Part shown: positions 1 to 6,678 of the stretch, in pieces
Layout: every line of letters starts with the position of its first letter
Numbering within the stretch: position 1 is the first letter of the stretch
DNA from: DATFPQ01 sp035264765
Lineage (GTDB): Bacteria; Actinomycetota; Actinomycetes; Actinomycetales; Angustibacteraceae
Reading direction: 5' to 3'
Length of the DNA stretch: 8,382 nucleotides
NCBI GenBank assembly: GCA_035264765.1
Contig: DATFPQ010000099.1
Span: forward strand, 1 to 8,382
The notes under the pieces: model-generated
Databases searched by the model: none
What the model saw: only the letters and a program-made list of their open reading frames with translations
Told to the model about the DNA's origin: nothing
Translations under genes and position numbers: made by a program

Positions 1-75
1 GCGGCGACGAAGAAGGAGGCCGCCACGCTCCTGACGAACGCGGTGCGCTCCTACCAGAAGGCCAAGCTGGCCTGA
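1..75 (+). CDS. 3' end of an unidentified gene
   Basis: The window opens inside a rightward reading frame whose last 24 residues read AATKKEAATLLTNAVRSYQK followed by AKLA, then TGA at 73-75. The codons end mostly in G or C, as expected for a real gene in this genome. The tail is alanine- and lysine-rich and looks like a helical C-terminus, but this is too little to name a family. The gene converges on the lacI-type gene, and a strong hairpin lies directly after its stop, which supports this as a true gene end. Its relation to the sugar module is unknown. Confidence 0.6.
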   Translation, partial: AATKKEAATLLTNAVRSYQKAKLA

Positions 76-82
76 CCCGACC

Positions 83-159
83 CAGCCCGGCGACACTCAG
101 CCCGGCGACACTCAGCCCGGCGACGGGGCCCACCCGTCGCCGGGCGCTGAGGCGCTGAG
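83..159. terminator. Repeat-built hairpin between convergent genes (likely bidirectional terminator)
   Basis: The core stem is perfect over 12 bp: CCCGGCGACGGG at 116-127 pairs with CCCGTCGCCGGG at 133-144 across a 5-nt loop. It extends outward through CTCAG (111-115) pairing with CTGAG (147-151), with a 2-nt bulge. There is no T-tract, which is usual for actinobacterial hairpin terminators. The unit CAGCCCGGCGACACT occurs at 83-97 and 98-112, and 12 of its 15 bases recur at 113-124. GCGCTGAG occurs twice on the right arm (144-151 and 152-159). The position, between a rightward stop at 75 and a leftward stop at 188, fits a shared terminator. Confidence 0.6.
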
Positions 160-187
160 CCGCGGGCCCGACGCCGGTCCGGGCCGA

Positions 188-1195
188 TCAGGCCGACTCG
201 CGGACCACCAGCTGGACGATGTCCGAGCCCGGACGCCGCGGCGCCGGCTCGCCGGCGAGCGCCCGGACGATGCCCTGCGCCACGCTCTCGGCGACCACCC
301 GCATGTCGGTGGTCACCGTGGTGAGCGGCGGGTCCGCCAACGCGGCGGTCGGCACGTCGTCCACGCCCACGACCGCCAGGTCGTCGGGCGCCCGCAGGCC
401 GCACACCCGCAGGCCCGCCAGCACGGCGAGCGCCACGTCGTCGTTGTAGGCGCAGACGCCGGTGACCACCGGGTCGAGAGCGCGCCACGACCGCACCGCC
501 TCAGCGGCCCCGGCCGGGTCGAGGGGCACCGTGCGCACGTCCGGCTCAGGCAGCCCGAGCTCGGCGCATGCGTGCCGGACGCCGTCCAGCCGCGGCTCGG
601 CGAAGGCCCGCACCCGTGGGTCGTCGGGCGCTGCGAAGCCCAGCCGCCGGTGCGCCTTCGCCGCGAGGTGCTCCGCCTGGAGCCGGCCGACCCGCTGCTG
701 CGGGATGCCGAACTCCCCGGGGCGCCGCCGCGACCCGCCGAGCAGCGCGACGGAGACCTCGGTGCCGGCGGCACGCATGGCCCGCGCCTCGTCGTCCTCG
801 AACTCCTCAAAGGCCAGGACCGCGGCGGGCGTGATCGTGCGCCAGACCTCGCTCACCGGCCGCGACACCCGGGCTCGCGGGTGCGCGACGAAGGTCAGGC
901 CCTCGGCCGCCAACGCTGCAGAGAGGTGCTCCAGGAACGCACCCACGGTCGCCCCGATCGGCCAGTCCGGCAGCAGGCACAGCACGATGTCGGACCGCCC
1001 GCTGCGCAGCGCCCGCGCCGCGGCCGAGGGTGCGTACCCCAGCTGCGCCGCCGCATCGAGCACCCGCTGCCGCGTGGCTTGCGGGATCTTCTGGCCCGGG
1101 GTGTCGTTCAGCACGTAGCTGACCGTGGCCCGGGACAGACCGGCCGCCCGGGCGACGTCCGCACTCGTGACGCGGCGTGATCGTCCGTCCAGCAT
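188..1195 (-). CDS. LacI-family transcriptional repressor, probable regulator of the divergent GH3 gene
   Basis: The product has 335 residues, a normal length for LacI/GalR regulators. The helix-turn-helix lies at about residues 10-31 (TSADVARAAGLSRATVSYVL). A hinge helix follows at about 51-66, ending in SAAARALRSG, where the leucine corresponds to the one that inserts at the central CG step of LacI-type operators. The rest is a periplasmic-binding-protein-like effector domain with the family signatures AYNDDVALAVL and VVGVDDVPTAALADPPLTTV near the C-terminus. The ATG at 1195-1193 is preceded by AAGGGG (1203-1208) at 7 nt, which supports this start. The gene is divergent from a GH3 glycosidase, so it probably represses that gene and itself, with a sugar as inducer. 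The ligand cannot be read from the sequence. Confidence 0.93.
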   Translation of the reverse strand: MLDGRSRRVTSADVARAAGLSRATVSYVLNDTPGQKIPQATRQRVLDAAAQLGYAPSAAARALRSGRSDIVLCLLPDWPIGATVGAFLEHLSAALAAEGLTFVAHPRARVSRPVSEVWRTITPAAVLAFEEFEDDEARAMRAAGTEVSVALLGGSRRRPGEFGIPQQRVGRLQAEHLAAKAHRRLGFAAPDDPRVRAFAEPRLDGVRHACAELGLPEPDVRTVPLDPAGAAEAVRSWRALDPVVTGVCAYNDDVALAVLAGLRVCGLRAPDDLAVVGVDDVPTAALADPPLTTVTTDMRVVAESVAQGIVRALAGEPAPRRPGSDIVQLVVRESA

Positions 1196-1221
1196 CTCTG
1201 CACCCCTTCACGCAGCAGTTC

Positions 1222-1251
1222 TTGCCAACGGTCGAAGTCTCGCTCTAGGTT
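1222..1251 (+). promoter_or_regulatory. Candidate sigma-70-type promoter for the GH3 gene
   Basis: TTGCCA (1222-1227) and TAGGTT (1246-1251) resemble -35 and -10 hexamers (TTGACA and TAnnnT) with an 18-nt spacer. Initiation would fall near 1257-1260, inside the palindrome proposed as the operator. This local AT-richer patch stands out in GC-rich surroundings. The placement is by eye, so transcription start mapping would decide it. Confidence 0.45.
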
Positions 1252-1253
1252 AC

Positions 1254-1265
1254 TTACACGCGCAA
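1254..1265. promoter_or_regulatory. Candidate LacI-family operator
   Basis: TTACACGCGCAA is an imperfect palindrome centred on a CG step (1259/1260). Each half reads GYGYAA outward, and the only mismatches are purine-for-purine swaps. A central CG and conserved outer AA/TT are typical of LacI/GalR-family sites. It sits just downstream of the candidate -10, so a bound repressor would block initiation. It is enclosed by a perfect inverted repeat, TAGGTT (1246-1251) and AACCTA (1264-1269). The site lies between a lacI-type gene and its likely target, which supports the call. Confidence 0.5.
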
Positions 1266-1334
1266 CCTAAGGAGTCAGTGACACAGGCAGCGACATGCCA
1301 GCGGCGTCCGCAACAGCGACGACACCAGGCCCGC

Positions 1335-1360
1335 GGCTCCTCCCGCCGTTCGTGGGAGCC
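1335..1360 (+). promoter_or_regulatory. Hairpin in the GH3 mRNA leader
   Basis: GGCTCC (1335-1340) pairs perfectly with GGAGCC (1355-1360) across a 14-nt loop, within a predicted leader of about 200 nt. No riboswitch family is recognisable. In DNA this GC-rich a 6-bp stem can occur by chance, so a function is unproven. Confidence 0.2.
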
Positions 1361-1466
1361 TTGCTGCTCGGTGATCCCCCCAAGAGTTCCCCGCTGCTAC
1401 ACCTGGCCGCGGCAGCCCTGACGTCCGTGGGCGCCCGGCCATCCTGCCCGTCGGAAAGGTGAAGGA

Positions 1467-3920
1467 ATGACGACAACGGCCCAGCAGGCCACCGCGAGCG
1501 AGTACCAGGACCTCATCGATCGGCTCAACCTGCCGACCAAGGTCCGGCTGCTGACCGGGGCGACGACGTTCACGCTTGCGCCCGAGGACTCCATCGGGCT
1601 GGGTGAGCTGCGGCTCTCCGACGGTCCGACCGGAGTGCGGGGACTGAAGTTCTCCGGCGGCCGCACCGTGGCGCTGTTCCCCAACGCCACGCTCCTGGCC
1701 TCGTCCTGGAGCGAGGACACGACCGAGGAGGTCGGCCGGCTGCTGGCCGAGGAGGCCCTCGCCCAGCAGATCCACGTGGTCCTCGGGCCGACCATCAACC
1801 TGCACCGGTCCACGCTCGGAGGCCGGCTGTTCGAGGCCTACTCCGAGGACCCGCTGCTCACCGGCAAGCTGGCGGCCGCGTACGTACGGGGGATGCAACG
1901 AAGCGGCGTCGGCGCCTGCCTGAAGCACCTGGTGGCCAACGAGTCCGAGACCGCCCGCAACACGATGAACAGCGTCGTCGACGAGGCCACGCTGCGTGAG
2001 CTGTACCTGCTGCCCTTCGAGATCGCGGTCGAGGAGGCGGACGCCTGGTCGGTGATGTCGGCCTACAACGACGTCAACGGGGTGCCGGCCACCGAGCACC
2101 ACCACGTGGTCAACGAGATCCTGAAGGGTGAGTGGGGCTACACCGGCCTGGTGATGTCGGACTGGTTCGCGACCAAGAGCGCCGGGCCGGCCGCCAACGG
2201 CGGCCTCGACCTGGTGATGCCCGGCCCGGGAGGTCCGTGGGGCGAGAACCTGGTGCGCGCGGTCGAGGCCGGCGAGGTCGCCGAGTCCGTCGTCGACGAC
2301 CACCTGCGCCGGCTGCTCCGGCTGGCCGACCGGGTGGGCGCACTGGGCACGCTCCGGGACTACCCCACCGACCTGCCCGCGCCGGACAGCCCGGAGCGCA
2401 AGGAGCAGCTCACCCGGCTGGCCGCGACAGCCATGACGGTGCTGACCAACGGCGGCGAGTCGCTTCCCCTGCGCCGCGACACCACGGTGGCGCTGGTCGG
2501 CCGGCACGCGGTCGACACCATCGGGATGGGCGGTGGGTCGGCGCAGGTCAACGCGCCGTACCAGGTCAGCGTCGCCGACGGGCTGCGGGCGCTGCTCGGA
2601 GACGACCGCGTCACCGTCACCGACGGCGTGGAGGTCCGTACCCGGCCGGTGCCCGCCCGGGCCGGGTTCGTCAGCGACCCCGAGAGCGGCCGGCCCGGCG
2701 TCCGGATCACGATTCTGGACGCCGCGGGGGACGTTCTCGAGGAGCGCTTCCCGACCACGGCCACGACGGTGGTGGGCTTCGACGACGACTTCGAGGGCAC
2801 GCCGCACACCGTGCGGTTCCGCGCGCGGGTGGACGCCGACGGGCCGGTCGAGCTGGGCGCCCTGGGTGCCGGGTCGTGGACCCTGCGGGTCGGCGACCGG
2901 ACCGAGCGGTTCGGCCTGGCGGTGGCGGGCACCGGGTTCGGCGAGGAGATGCTCGCGCCCCCCGCCCGCACCGTGCGGGTCGAGCTCTCGGATCCGGCAG
3001 AGGTCGAGGCGGAGGTGGTGCTCCAGGCCACGGACGAGGGCAGCGGCCTGGGAGCCGCCGGCCTGTTCGGACTGATCGCCCGGCCGGCTCCCCGGCCGGA
3101 GGACGACGTCATCGCCGAGGGCGTGCGCGCGGCGGCCGAGGCGGACGTCGCGGTGGTGGTCGTCGGCCTGACCGAGGAGCAGGAGACCGAGGCTGTCGAC
3201 AAGTCCACGCTGCGGCTCCCCGGTGCCCAGGACCGGCTGGTCAGCGCCGTCGCCGCCGTCGCGCGGCGCACCGTGGTCGTCGTCAACGCCGCCACACCGG
3301 TGCTCATGCCGTGGCGGGACGAGGTGGACGCCATCCTCTGGGCGGGGCTGCCCGGGCAGGAGGCCGGCCACGCCATCGCGGCCGCGCTGGTCGGCGAGAT
3401 CGAGCCCGCGGGGCGGCTGGTCACCACCTTTCCGGTGGACGACGGCGCCGCGCCGGCCTGGTCGGTGACGCCGGTCGACGGCGACCTGCCCTACACCGAG
3501 GGCACCTTCATCGGGTATCGCGGCCACCACGCCGGCATCGCACCAGCGCCCGCGTTCTGGCTCGGACACGGTTTGGGCTACTCCACCTGGGAGTACGCCG
3601 ACGCGACGGTCACCGAGGGCGCCGGCGCGCCCGCCGTCCGGGTCACGGTCACCAACACCGGCTCCCGGCCCAGCCGAGAGGTGGTTCAGGTCTACTTCGA
3701 GCCGGACGACGAGAGCGAGCCGATCCGGCTGGTGGGCTGGCGTGCCGTCGCGGCGACGCCCGGCCAGCAGGTCGACGTCGAGGTCGTGGCAGACCGGCGG
3801 CTGTGGCGCAGCTGGGACTCCGCCGCCGGCGCCTGGCGCCAGCTGCCGGACGCCGGACGGCTGCTCGTGGCGCGTGGCCTCGGCGACGTGCGCGCGGCGC
3901 TGCCGATCGGCGAAGGCTGA
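1467..3920 (+). CDS. Cytoplasmic GH3 beta-glycosidase (beta-glucosidase type)
   Basis: The 817-residue product shows the full GH3 layout. The N-terminal barrel domain (about 12-300) carries LSDGPTGVRG (50-59), GGRLFEAYSEDP (118-129), KHLVANES (153-160) and GLVMSDW, where D232 is the expected nucleophile. The second alpha/beta domain covers about 320-665 and is split by a beta-rich insert (about 390-530) that fits a PA14-like domain. The acid/base segment is EEQETEAVDK (570-579). A fibronectin-III-like domain follows at about 705-800 (VRVTVTNTGSRPSREVVQVYF). There is no signal peptide, so it likely cleaves imported oligosaccharides or glycosides in the cytoplasm, removing non-reducing-end sugars with retention. 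AAAGGTG (1455-1461) lies 5 nt before the ATG. It is likely repressed by the divergent LacI-type protein. The sugar specificity cannot be told from the sequence: glucose, xylose and others are possible in GH3. Confidence 0.93.
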   Translation: MTTTAQQATASEYQDLIDRLNLPTKVRLLTGATTFTLAPEDSIGLGELRLSDGPTGVRGLKFSGGRTVALFPNATLLASSWSEDTTEEVGRLLAEEALAQQIHVVLGPTINLHRSTLGGRLFEAYSEDPLLTGKLAAAYVRGMQRSGVGACLKHLVANESETARNTMNSVVDEATLRELYLLPFEIAVEEADAWSVMSAYNDVNGVPATEHHHVVNEILKGEWGYTGLVMSDWFATKSAGPAANGGLDLVMPGPGGPWGENLVRAVEAGEVAESVVDDHLRRLLRLADRVGALGTLRDYPTDLPAPDSPERKEQLTRLAATAMTVLTNGGESLPLRRDTTVALVGRHAVDTIGMGGGSAQVNAPYQVSVADGLRALLGDDRVTVTDGVEVRTRPVPARAGFVSDPESGRPGVRITILDAAGDVLEERFPTTATTVVGFDDDFEGTPHTVRFRARVDADGPVELGALGAGSWTLRVGDRTERFGLAVAGTGFGEEMLAPPARTVRVELSDPAEVEAEVVLQATDEGSGLGAAGLFGLIARPAPRPEDDVIAEGVRAAAEADVAVVVVGLTEEQETEAVDKSTLRLPGAQDRLVSAVAAVARRTVVVVNAATPVLMPWRDEVDAILWAGLPGQEAGHAIAAALVGEIEPAGRLVTTFPVDDGAAPAWSVTPVDGDLPYTEGTFIGYRGHHAGIAPAPAFWLGHGLGYSTWEYADATVTEGAGAPAVRVTVTNTGSRPSREVVQVYFEPDDESEPIRLVGWRAVAATPGQQVDVEVVADRRLWRSWDSAAGAWRQLPDAGRLLVARGLGDVRAALPIGEG

Positions 3921-4000
3921 CGGCGACGCTGCCGATCGGCGAAGGCTGACCGCGACGCTACCGCTCGGCGAAGGGCTGATCGCGACGATGCGAATCGGCT
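3899..4000. repeat. 29-bp tandem repeat spanning the GH3 stop codon
   Basis: Copies lie at 3899-3927, 3928-3956 and 3957-3986, with a decayed partial copy from 3987. Copies 1 and 2 differ at a single base. Copy 3 has a few changes and one extra base. The first copy encodes the last residues of the GH3 protein (LPIGEG) and its TGA (3918-3920), and the later copies repeat the same tail and stop in shifted frames. Copies 1 and 2 each contain the perfect palindrome GCCGATCGGC (3902-3911 and 3931-3940). The two palindromes can pair with each other as a 10-bp stem with a 19-nt loop, so the array may serve as terminator for GH3 and the convergent gene. Replication slippage is the simplest origin. 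Confidence 0.75.
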
Positions 4001-4005
4001 CGCCG

Positions 4006-6255
4006 TCAGGCGCCGCCGAGCTGCTCCACCGGGACGGGCCGTCCGAGCAGGTACCCCTGAGCCAGCGGGCAGCCGAGCTCGCGCAGTCGCGCCAGCTGGG
4101 TGGCCGTCTCGACGCCCTCGGCCACGACGTCGATGTCGAGCGCCGAGCCGAGCCCGACGATGGCCGCGACGATCGCGTCGTCCTCAGGGTCCTCACCCAC
4201 CCCACTCACGAACGAGGTGTCGATCTTGAGCTGGGTCACCGGGAGCCGCTTGAGGTACAGCAGGCTGGAGTAGCCGGTGCCCAGGTCGTCGATCGAGATG
4301 CCGACACCCAGCTGGCGGAGCCGGCTCAGCCGGTCCAGCAGCCCCGGGGCGTCCTCCATCAGGACGCTCTCGGTGATCTCCAGGCACAACCGCTCCCCCG
4401 GCAGGCCGGCCTCGTCCAGGGCCGACGCGACCACCCGGGGCAGTGCCGGGTCGAGCAGCTGGCGGGCCGAGATGTTCACCGAGACGATCGTGTCGTCGGC
4501 GGTCGCGGTGGCGGCGTCCCGGCAGGCCACCCGCAGCACCTGGGCACCCAGGTCGACGATCAGGCCGGCGTCCTCGGCGACCGGGATGAACTCGGCCGGC
4601 GGGACGCGCTCCCCGTTCGGCAGCGTCCAGCGCACCAGTGCCTCTACACCGTGCAGCGCGCCGTCGTCCACGCGCAGCTGCGGCTGGTAGTGCACCTCCA
4701 GTGCGCCGGCCGCCACGGCGGCGCGCAGGTCGCGCTCCAGGTGCCAGGTGCGGCTGCTGAGCGTGTGCAGGTCGCGGTCGAAGACCTCCACCCGCGCCCG
4801 CCCGCGCGACTTGGCGCGGTACATCGCCATGTCCGCGTCGCGCAACAGGTCGAGCGCGTGCGGGACCACCGGCGCGGCCGGCGTGGCCACGGCGACTCCC
4901 ACGCTGATCGAGATGCGCAGCTCGGTGCCACCGACCCGCAGCGGCGCCGACATCGCCCGCACCAGGGCGTTGCCGACCTCCATCGCCTGCTCGGTGCCGG
5001 CCACGTCCGCGAGCAGGACCACGAACTCGTCACCGCTCAGCCGCGCGACGGTGGCGTTTTCCGGAGCGGCCGACCGCAGCCGGCGGCCGACCGTGACGAG
5101 CAGCTCGTCACCGCTGGCATGGCCGAGCGTGTCGTTGACCGGCTTGAGCCGGTCGACGTCGCAGAACAGCAGCGCGACCTGCCGCCCGGCGGCGACGCCG
5201 GCCAGCGCCCGTTCCGTGTGCTCCAGCAGCAGCGTGCGGTTCCCCAGGCCGGTCAGCGGGTCCTCACGCGCCTGGCGCCGCAGCGCCCGGTCTATCTGGT
5301 GCCGCTCGACGGCGACCGTCGCCAGCCCGGCCACCAGCTCCAGGCGGCGCTGCTCGAGGGCGTCCGGGCCGCCGCTGCGTGAGACGTAGCAGGACAGAAC
5401 CCCCAGGACGGCGCCGTCCCGGTCCTGCAGCGGCTGACACCACGCGCTGCGGACCCCCATCCGCGCGGCGAGCGCCCGGAAGGGGACGGTGCGGGGGTCC
5501 GCCGGCACCTCGGCGACCACCAGCCGGCCCTCCGCGGCGGCGCTGCCGCACACGCCTCCCGCGCTCCCCAGGGCGAGGCGCTGACCGGCCCGGATCATCT
5601 CCAGGGGCATGCCCGGCCCGGCCACGAAGTCGAGGGCCGCGCGTGCCTCGTCCATCAGGTGCACGGCCGCGACCGCACCGTCCAGGGCCAGCTCCGCCAG
5701 CCGCGCCACGTCCCCGAGGGTGACCGCAAGCGGCTGCCCTCGGACCACCGCCTCGAGCAGGGCCGCCTGCCCCTGCTGCAGGTCGGCTGCCACGGCGCGC
5801 TCCGCCCTGAGCGCGTCCTGATCCTGGTGCAGCGACCGCACCTCCCGCACCCGCCCGACGTAGCACCTGCGCCCGTCCACTTCGACCAGCGAGCTGGTGA
5901 CCAGAGCGCGGACCACACCGCCGTCCGGACGCAGGTATCGCTTGACCGTGCTGCGCTCACGAGTCGGTGCCTCAGCCAACAGCTCCAGCTCGCGCCGGCA
6001 CATCTCGACGTCGTCCGGATGCGAGATGGCCTCCCAGGTGGTGCCGACCAGGTCCTCGGCGGACCGCCCGAGCAGCGCGCACAGCGCCGGGTTGGCGCGC
6101 AGGAAGCGCCCGTCCATCGTCACGACGCTCTGCCCGACCGCGCTCTGCAGGAAGGCCGCCTCGACGGCGCCCGTGGCAAGGACCGCATCGTCGCTCGCAC
6201 CGAGCGGTTCTGTGAACAAGTGGCTGGACGTGGCCGCCGGACGCGCAGGCGCCAT
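4006..6255 (-). CDS. PAS-GAF-GGDEF-EAL cyclic-di-GMP turnover protein
   Basis: I start the gene at the ATG at 6255-6253, because AAGGAGG (6262-6268) lies 6 nt upstream. A GTG 36 bp further up would make the ribosome site coding. The 749-residue product has no membrane segment. A PAS domain (about 33-140) and a GAF domain (about 166-316) precede a GGDEF domain (about 330-493) with DPLTGLGN, the metal-site segment FCDVDRLKPVND and the signature SGDEF (407-411). The EAL domain (about 498-745) keeps EAL (538-540), N594, E626, DD (656-657), K677 and EGVET (713-717), so phosphodiesterase activity is likely. SGDEF is often compatible with cyclase activity. The allosteric RxxD site before the signature is replaced by PENA. 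Which activity dominates, and the sensed signals, are unknown. Confidence 0.93.
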   Translation of the reverse strand: MAPARPAATSSHLFTEPLGASDDAVLATGAVEAAFLQSAVGQSVVTMDGRFLRANPALCALLGRSAEDLVGTTWEAISHPDDVEMCRRELELLAEAPTRERSTVKRYLRPDGGVVRALVTSSLVEVDGRRCYVGRVREVRSLHQDQDALRAERAVAADLQQGQAALLEAVVRGQPLAVTLGDVARLAELALDGAVAAVHLMDEARAALDFVAGPGMPLEMIRAGQRLALGSAGGVCGSAAAEGRLVVAEVPADPRTVPFRALAARMGVRSAWCQPLQDRDGAVLGVLSCYVSRSGGPDALEQRRLELVAGLATVAVERHQIDRALRRQAREDPLTGLGNRTLLLEHTERALAGVAAGRQVALLFCDVDRLKPVNDTLGHASGDELLVTVGRRLRSAAPENATVARLSGDEFVVLLADVAGTEQAMEVGNALVRAMSAPLRVGGTELRISISVGVAVATPAAPVVPHALDLLRDADMAMYRAKSRGRARVEVFDRDLHTLSSRTWHLERDLRAAVAAGALEVHYQPQLRVDDGALHGVEALVRWTLPNGERVPPAEFIPVAEDAGLIVDLGAQVLRVACRDAATATADDTIVSVNISARQLLDPALPRVVASALDEAGLPGERLCLEITESVLMEDAPGLLDRLSRLRQLGVGISIDDLGTGYSSLLYLKRLPVTQLKIDTSFVSGVGEDPEDDAIVAAIVGLGSALDIDVVAEGVETATQLARLRELGCPLAQGYLLGRPVPVEQLGGA

Positions 6256-6330
6256 GGTGGTCCTCCTTCTCCGCGTCGGCCGTAGGGTCACCCACGCGAG
6301 ACCGGATCCCTGACCGTACCGGCCTTGCCC

Positions 6331-6357
6331 TCGGGGAAGCTCGGGGGCATTCCCCGA
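6331..6357. promoter_or_regulatory. Perfect 8-bp inverted repeat between divergent genes
   Basis: TCGGGGAA (6331-6338) and TTCCCCGA (6350-6357) form an exact inverted repeat with an 11-nt spacer. It sits in the 171-bp gap between the c-di-GMP gene and pspC. The spacing of the arm centres is 19 bp, close to two helical turns, which suits a dimeric DNA-binding protein. A hairpin in the pspC leader is the alternative. No convincing -35/-10 pair was found for either gene, so the role remains open. Confidence 0.4.
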
Positions 6358-6426
6358 TGCGCGCGACGCCCCCGGCGGCCCACTCTGGACCTTGTCGCAC
6401 CACTCCCTATCCGAGGAGCACCTCTA

Positions 6427-6678
6427 GTGAACGAGATCCACGACCGATTCCGCCAGCAGGGCCTGGTCAGGCCGCGCGACCGCGTGCTCGGTGGCGTCTG
6501 CGCCGGTCTCGGCCGCCGCTTCGGCATCAACCCCTGGCCGGCCCGGCTGCTGTTCCTGCTCATCCTGATGATCGTCCCCGGCAGCCAGATCCTGGTCTAC
6601 CCGTTGCTCTGGGTCCTCATGCCCTCGGAGCAGCCGGTGGCTCCGTGGTCCCCGCCGGCTCCGCCGTCGGCGCCGTGA
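6427..6678 (+). CDS. pspC: Small PspC-domain membrane protein
   Basis: The product is 83 residues from a GTG start. GAGGAG (6413-6418) at 8 nt upstream supports this start over an in-frame ATG at 6325, whose extra 34 residues look non-coding. Residues about 13-66 form a textbook PspC domain: LVRPRDRVLGGVCAGLGRRF, then one hydrophobic helix, ARLLFLLILMIVPGSQILVY, and PLLWVLMP. The C-terminal tail is short and proline/alanine-rich. PspC-domain proteins belong to phage-shock and cell-envelope stress responses, acting in the membrane. This stand-alone short form is common in actinobacteria, and no pspA or toast-rack partner is in the window. Its 3' end overlaps the convergent thpR gene by 62 bp. 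Confidence 0.88.
   Translation: MNEIHDRFRQQGLVRPRDRVLGGVCAGLGRRFGINPWPARLLFLLILMIVPGSQILVYPLLWVLMPSEQPVAPWSPPAPPSAP

Noticed and set aside
83..124. CRISPR-like repeat array
   Set aside because: The 15-bp units are directly adjacent, with no spacers, and belong to a terminator hairpin.
1196..1300. A leftward promoter for the lacI-type gene
   Set aside because: TAACCT (1252-1247) is a fair -10, but I found no acceptable -35 at 16-18 nt, so I did not list it.
2132..3949. A 605-codon rightward frame overlapping GH3
   Set aside because: It is an Arg/Gly-rich out-of-frame shadow of the GH3 gene, with no independent start signal or domain.
1275..4205. A very long leftward open frame antisense to the GH3 gene
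   Set aside because: The rightward frame has complete GH3 motifs and a ribosome site. The antisense translation is low-complexity Arg/Gly/His-rich sequence with no recognisable domain, the usual by-product of GC-rich coding DNA.
3742..5382. A 546-codon rightward frame antisense to the c-di-GMP gene
   Set aside because: The leftward frame carries PAS, GAF, GGDEF and EAL motifs. This frame has none and shows biased His/Arg/Gln composition.
6256..6291. GTG start 12 codons upstream for the c-di-GMP protein
   Set aside because: The added codons include the AAGGAGG ribosome site itself (encoding an Arg run), and the ATG at 6255 has ideal 6-nt spacing.
6413..6424. Hairpin GAGG-AGCA-CCTC covering the pspC ribosome site
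   Set aside because: A 4-bp stem is too short to claim as a regulatory structure in DNA of this GC content.
6325..6426. N-terminal extension of pspC from an upstream in-frame start
   Set aside because: The extra residues resemble no PspC protein and cover the inverted repeat. The GTG at 6427 has GAGGAG at 8 nt, and the domain begins shortly after.
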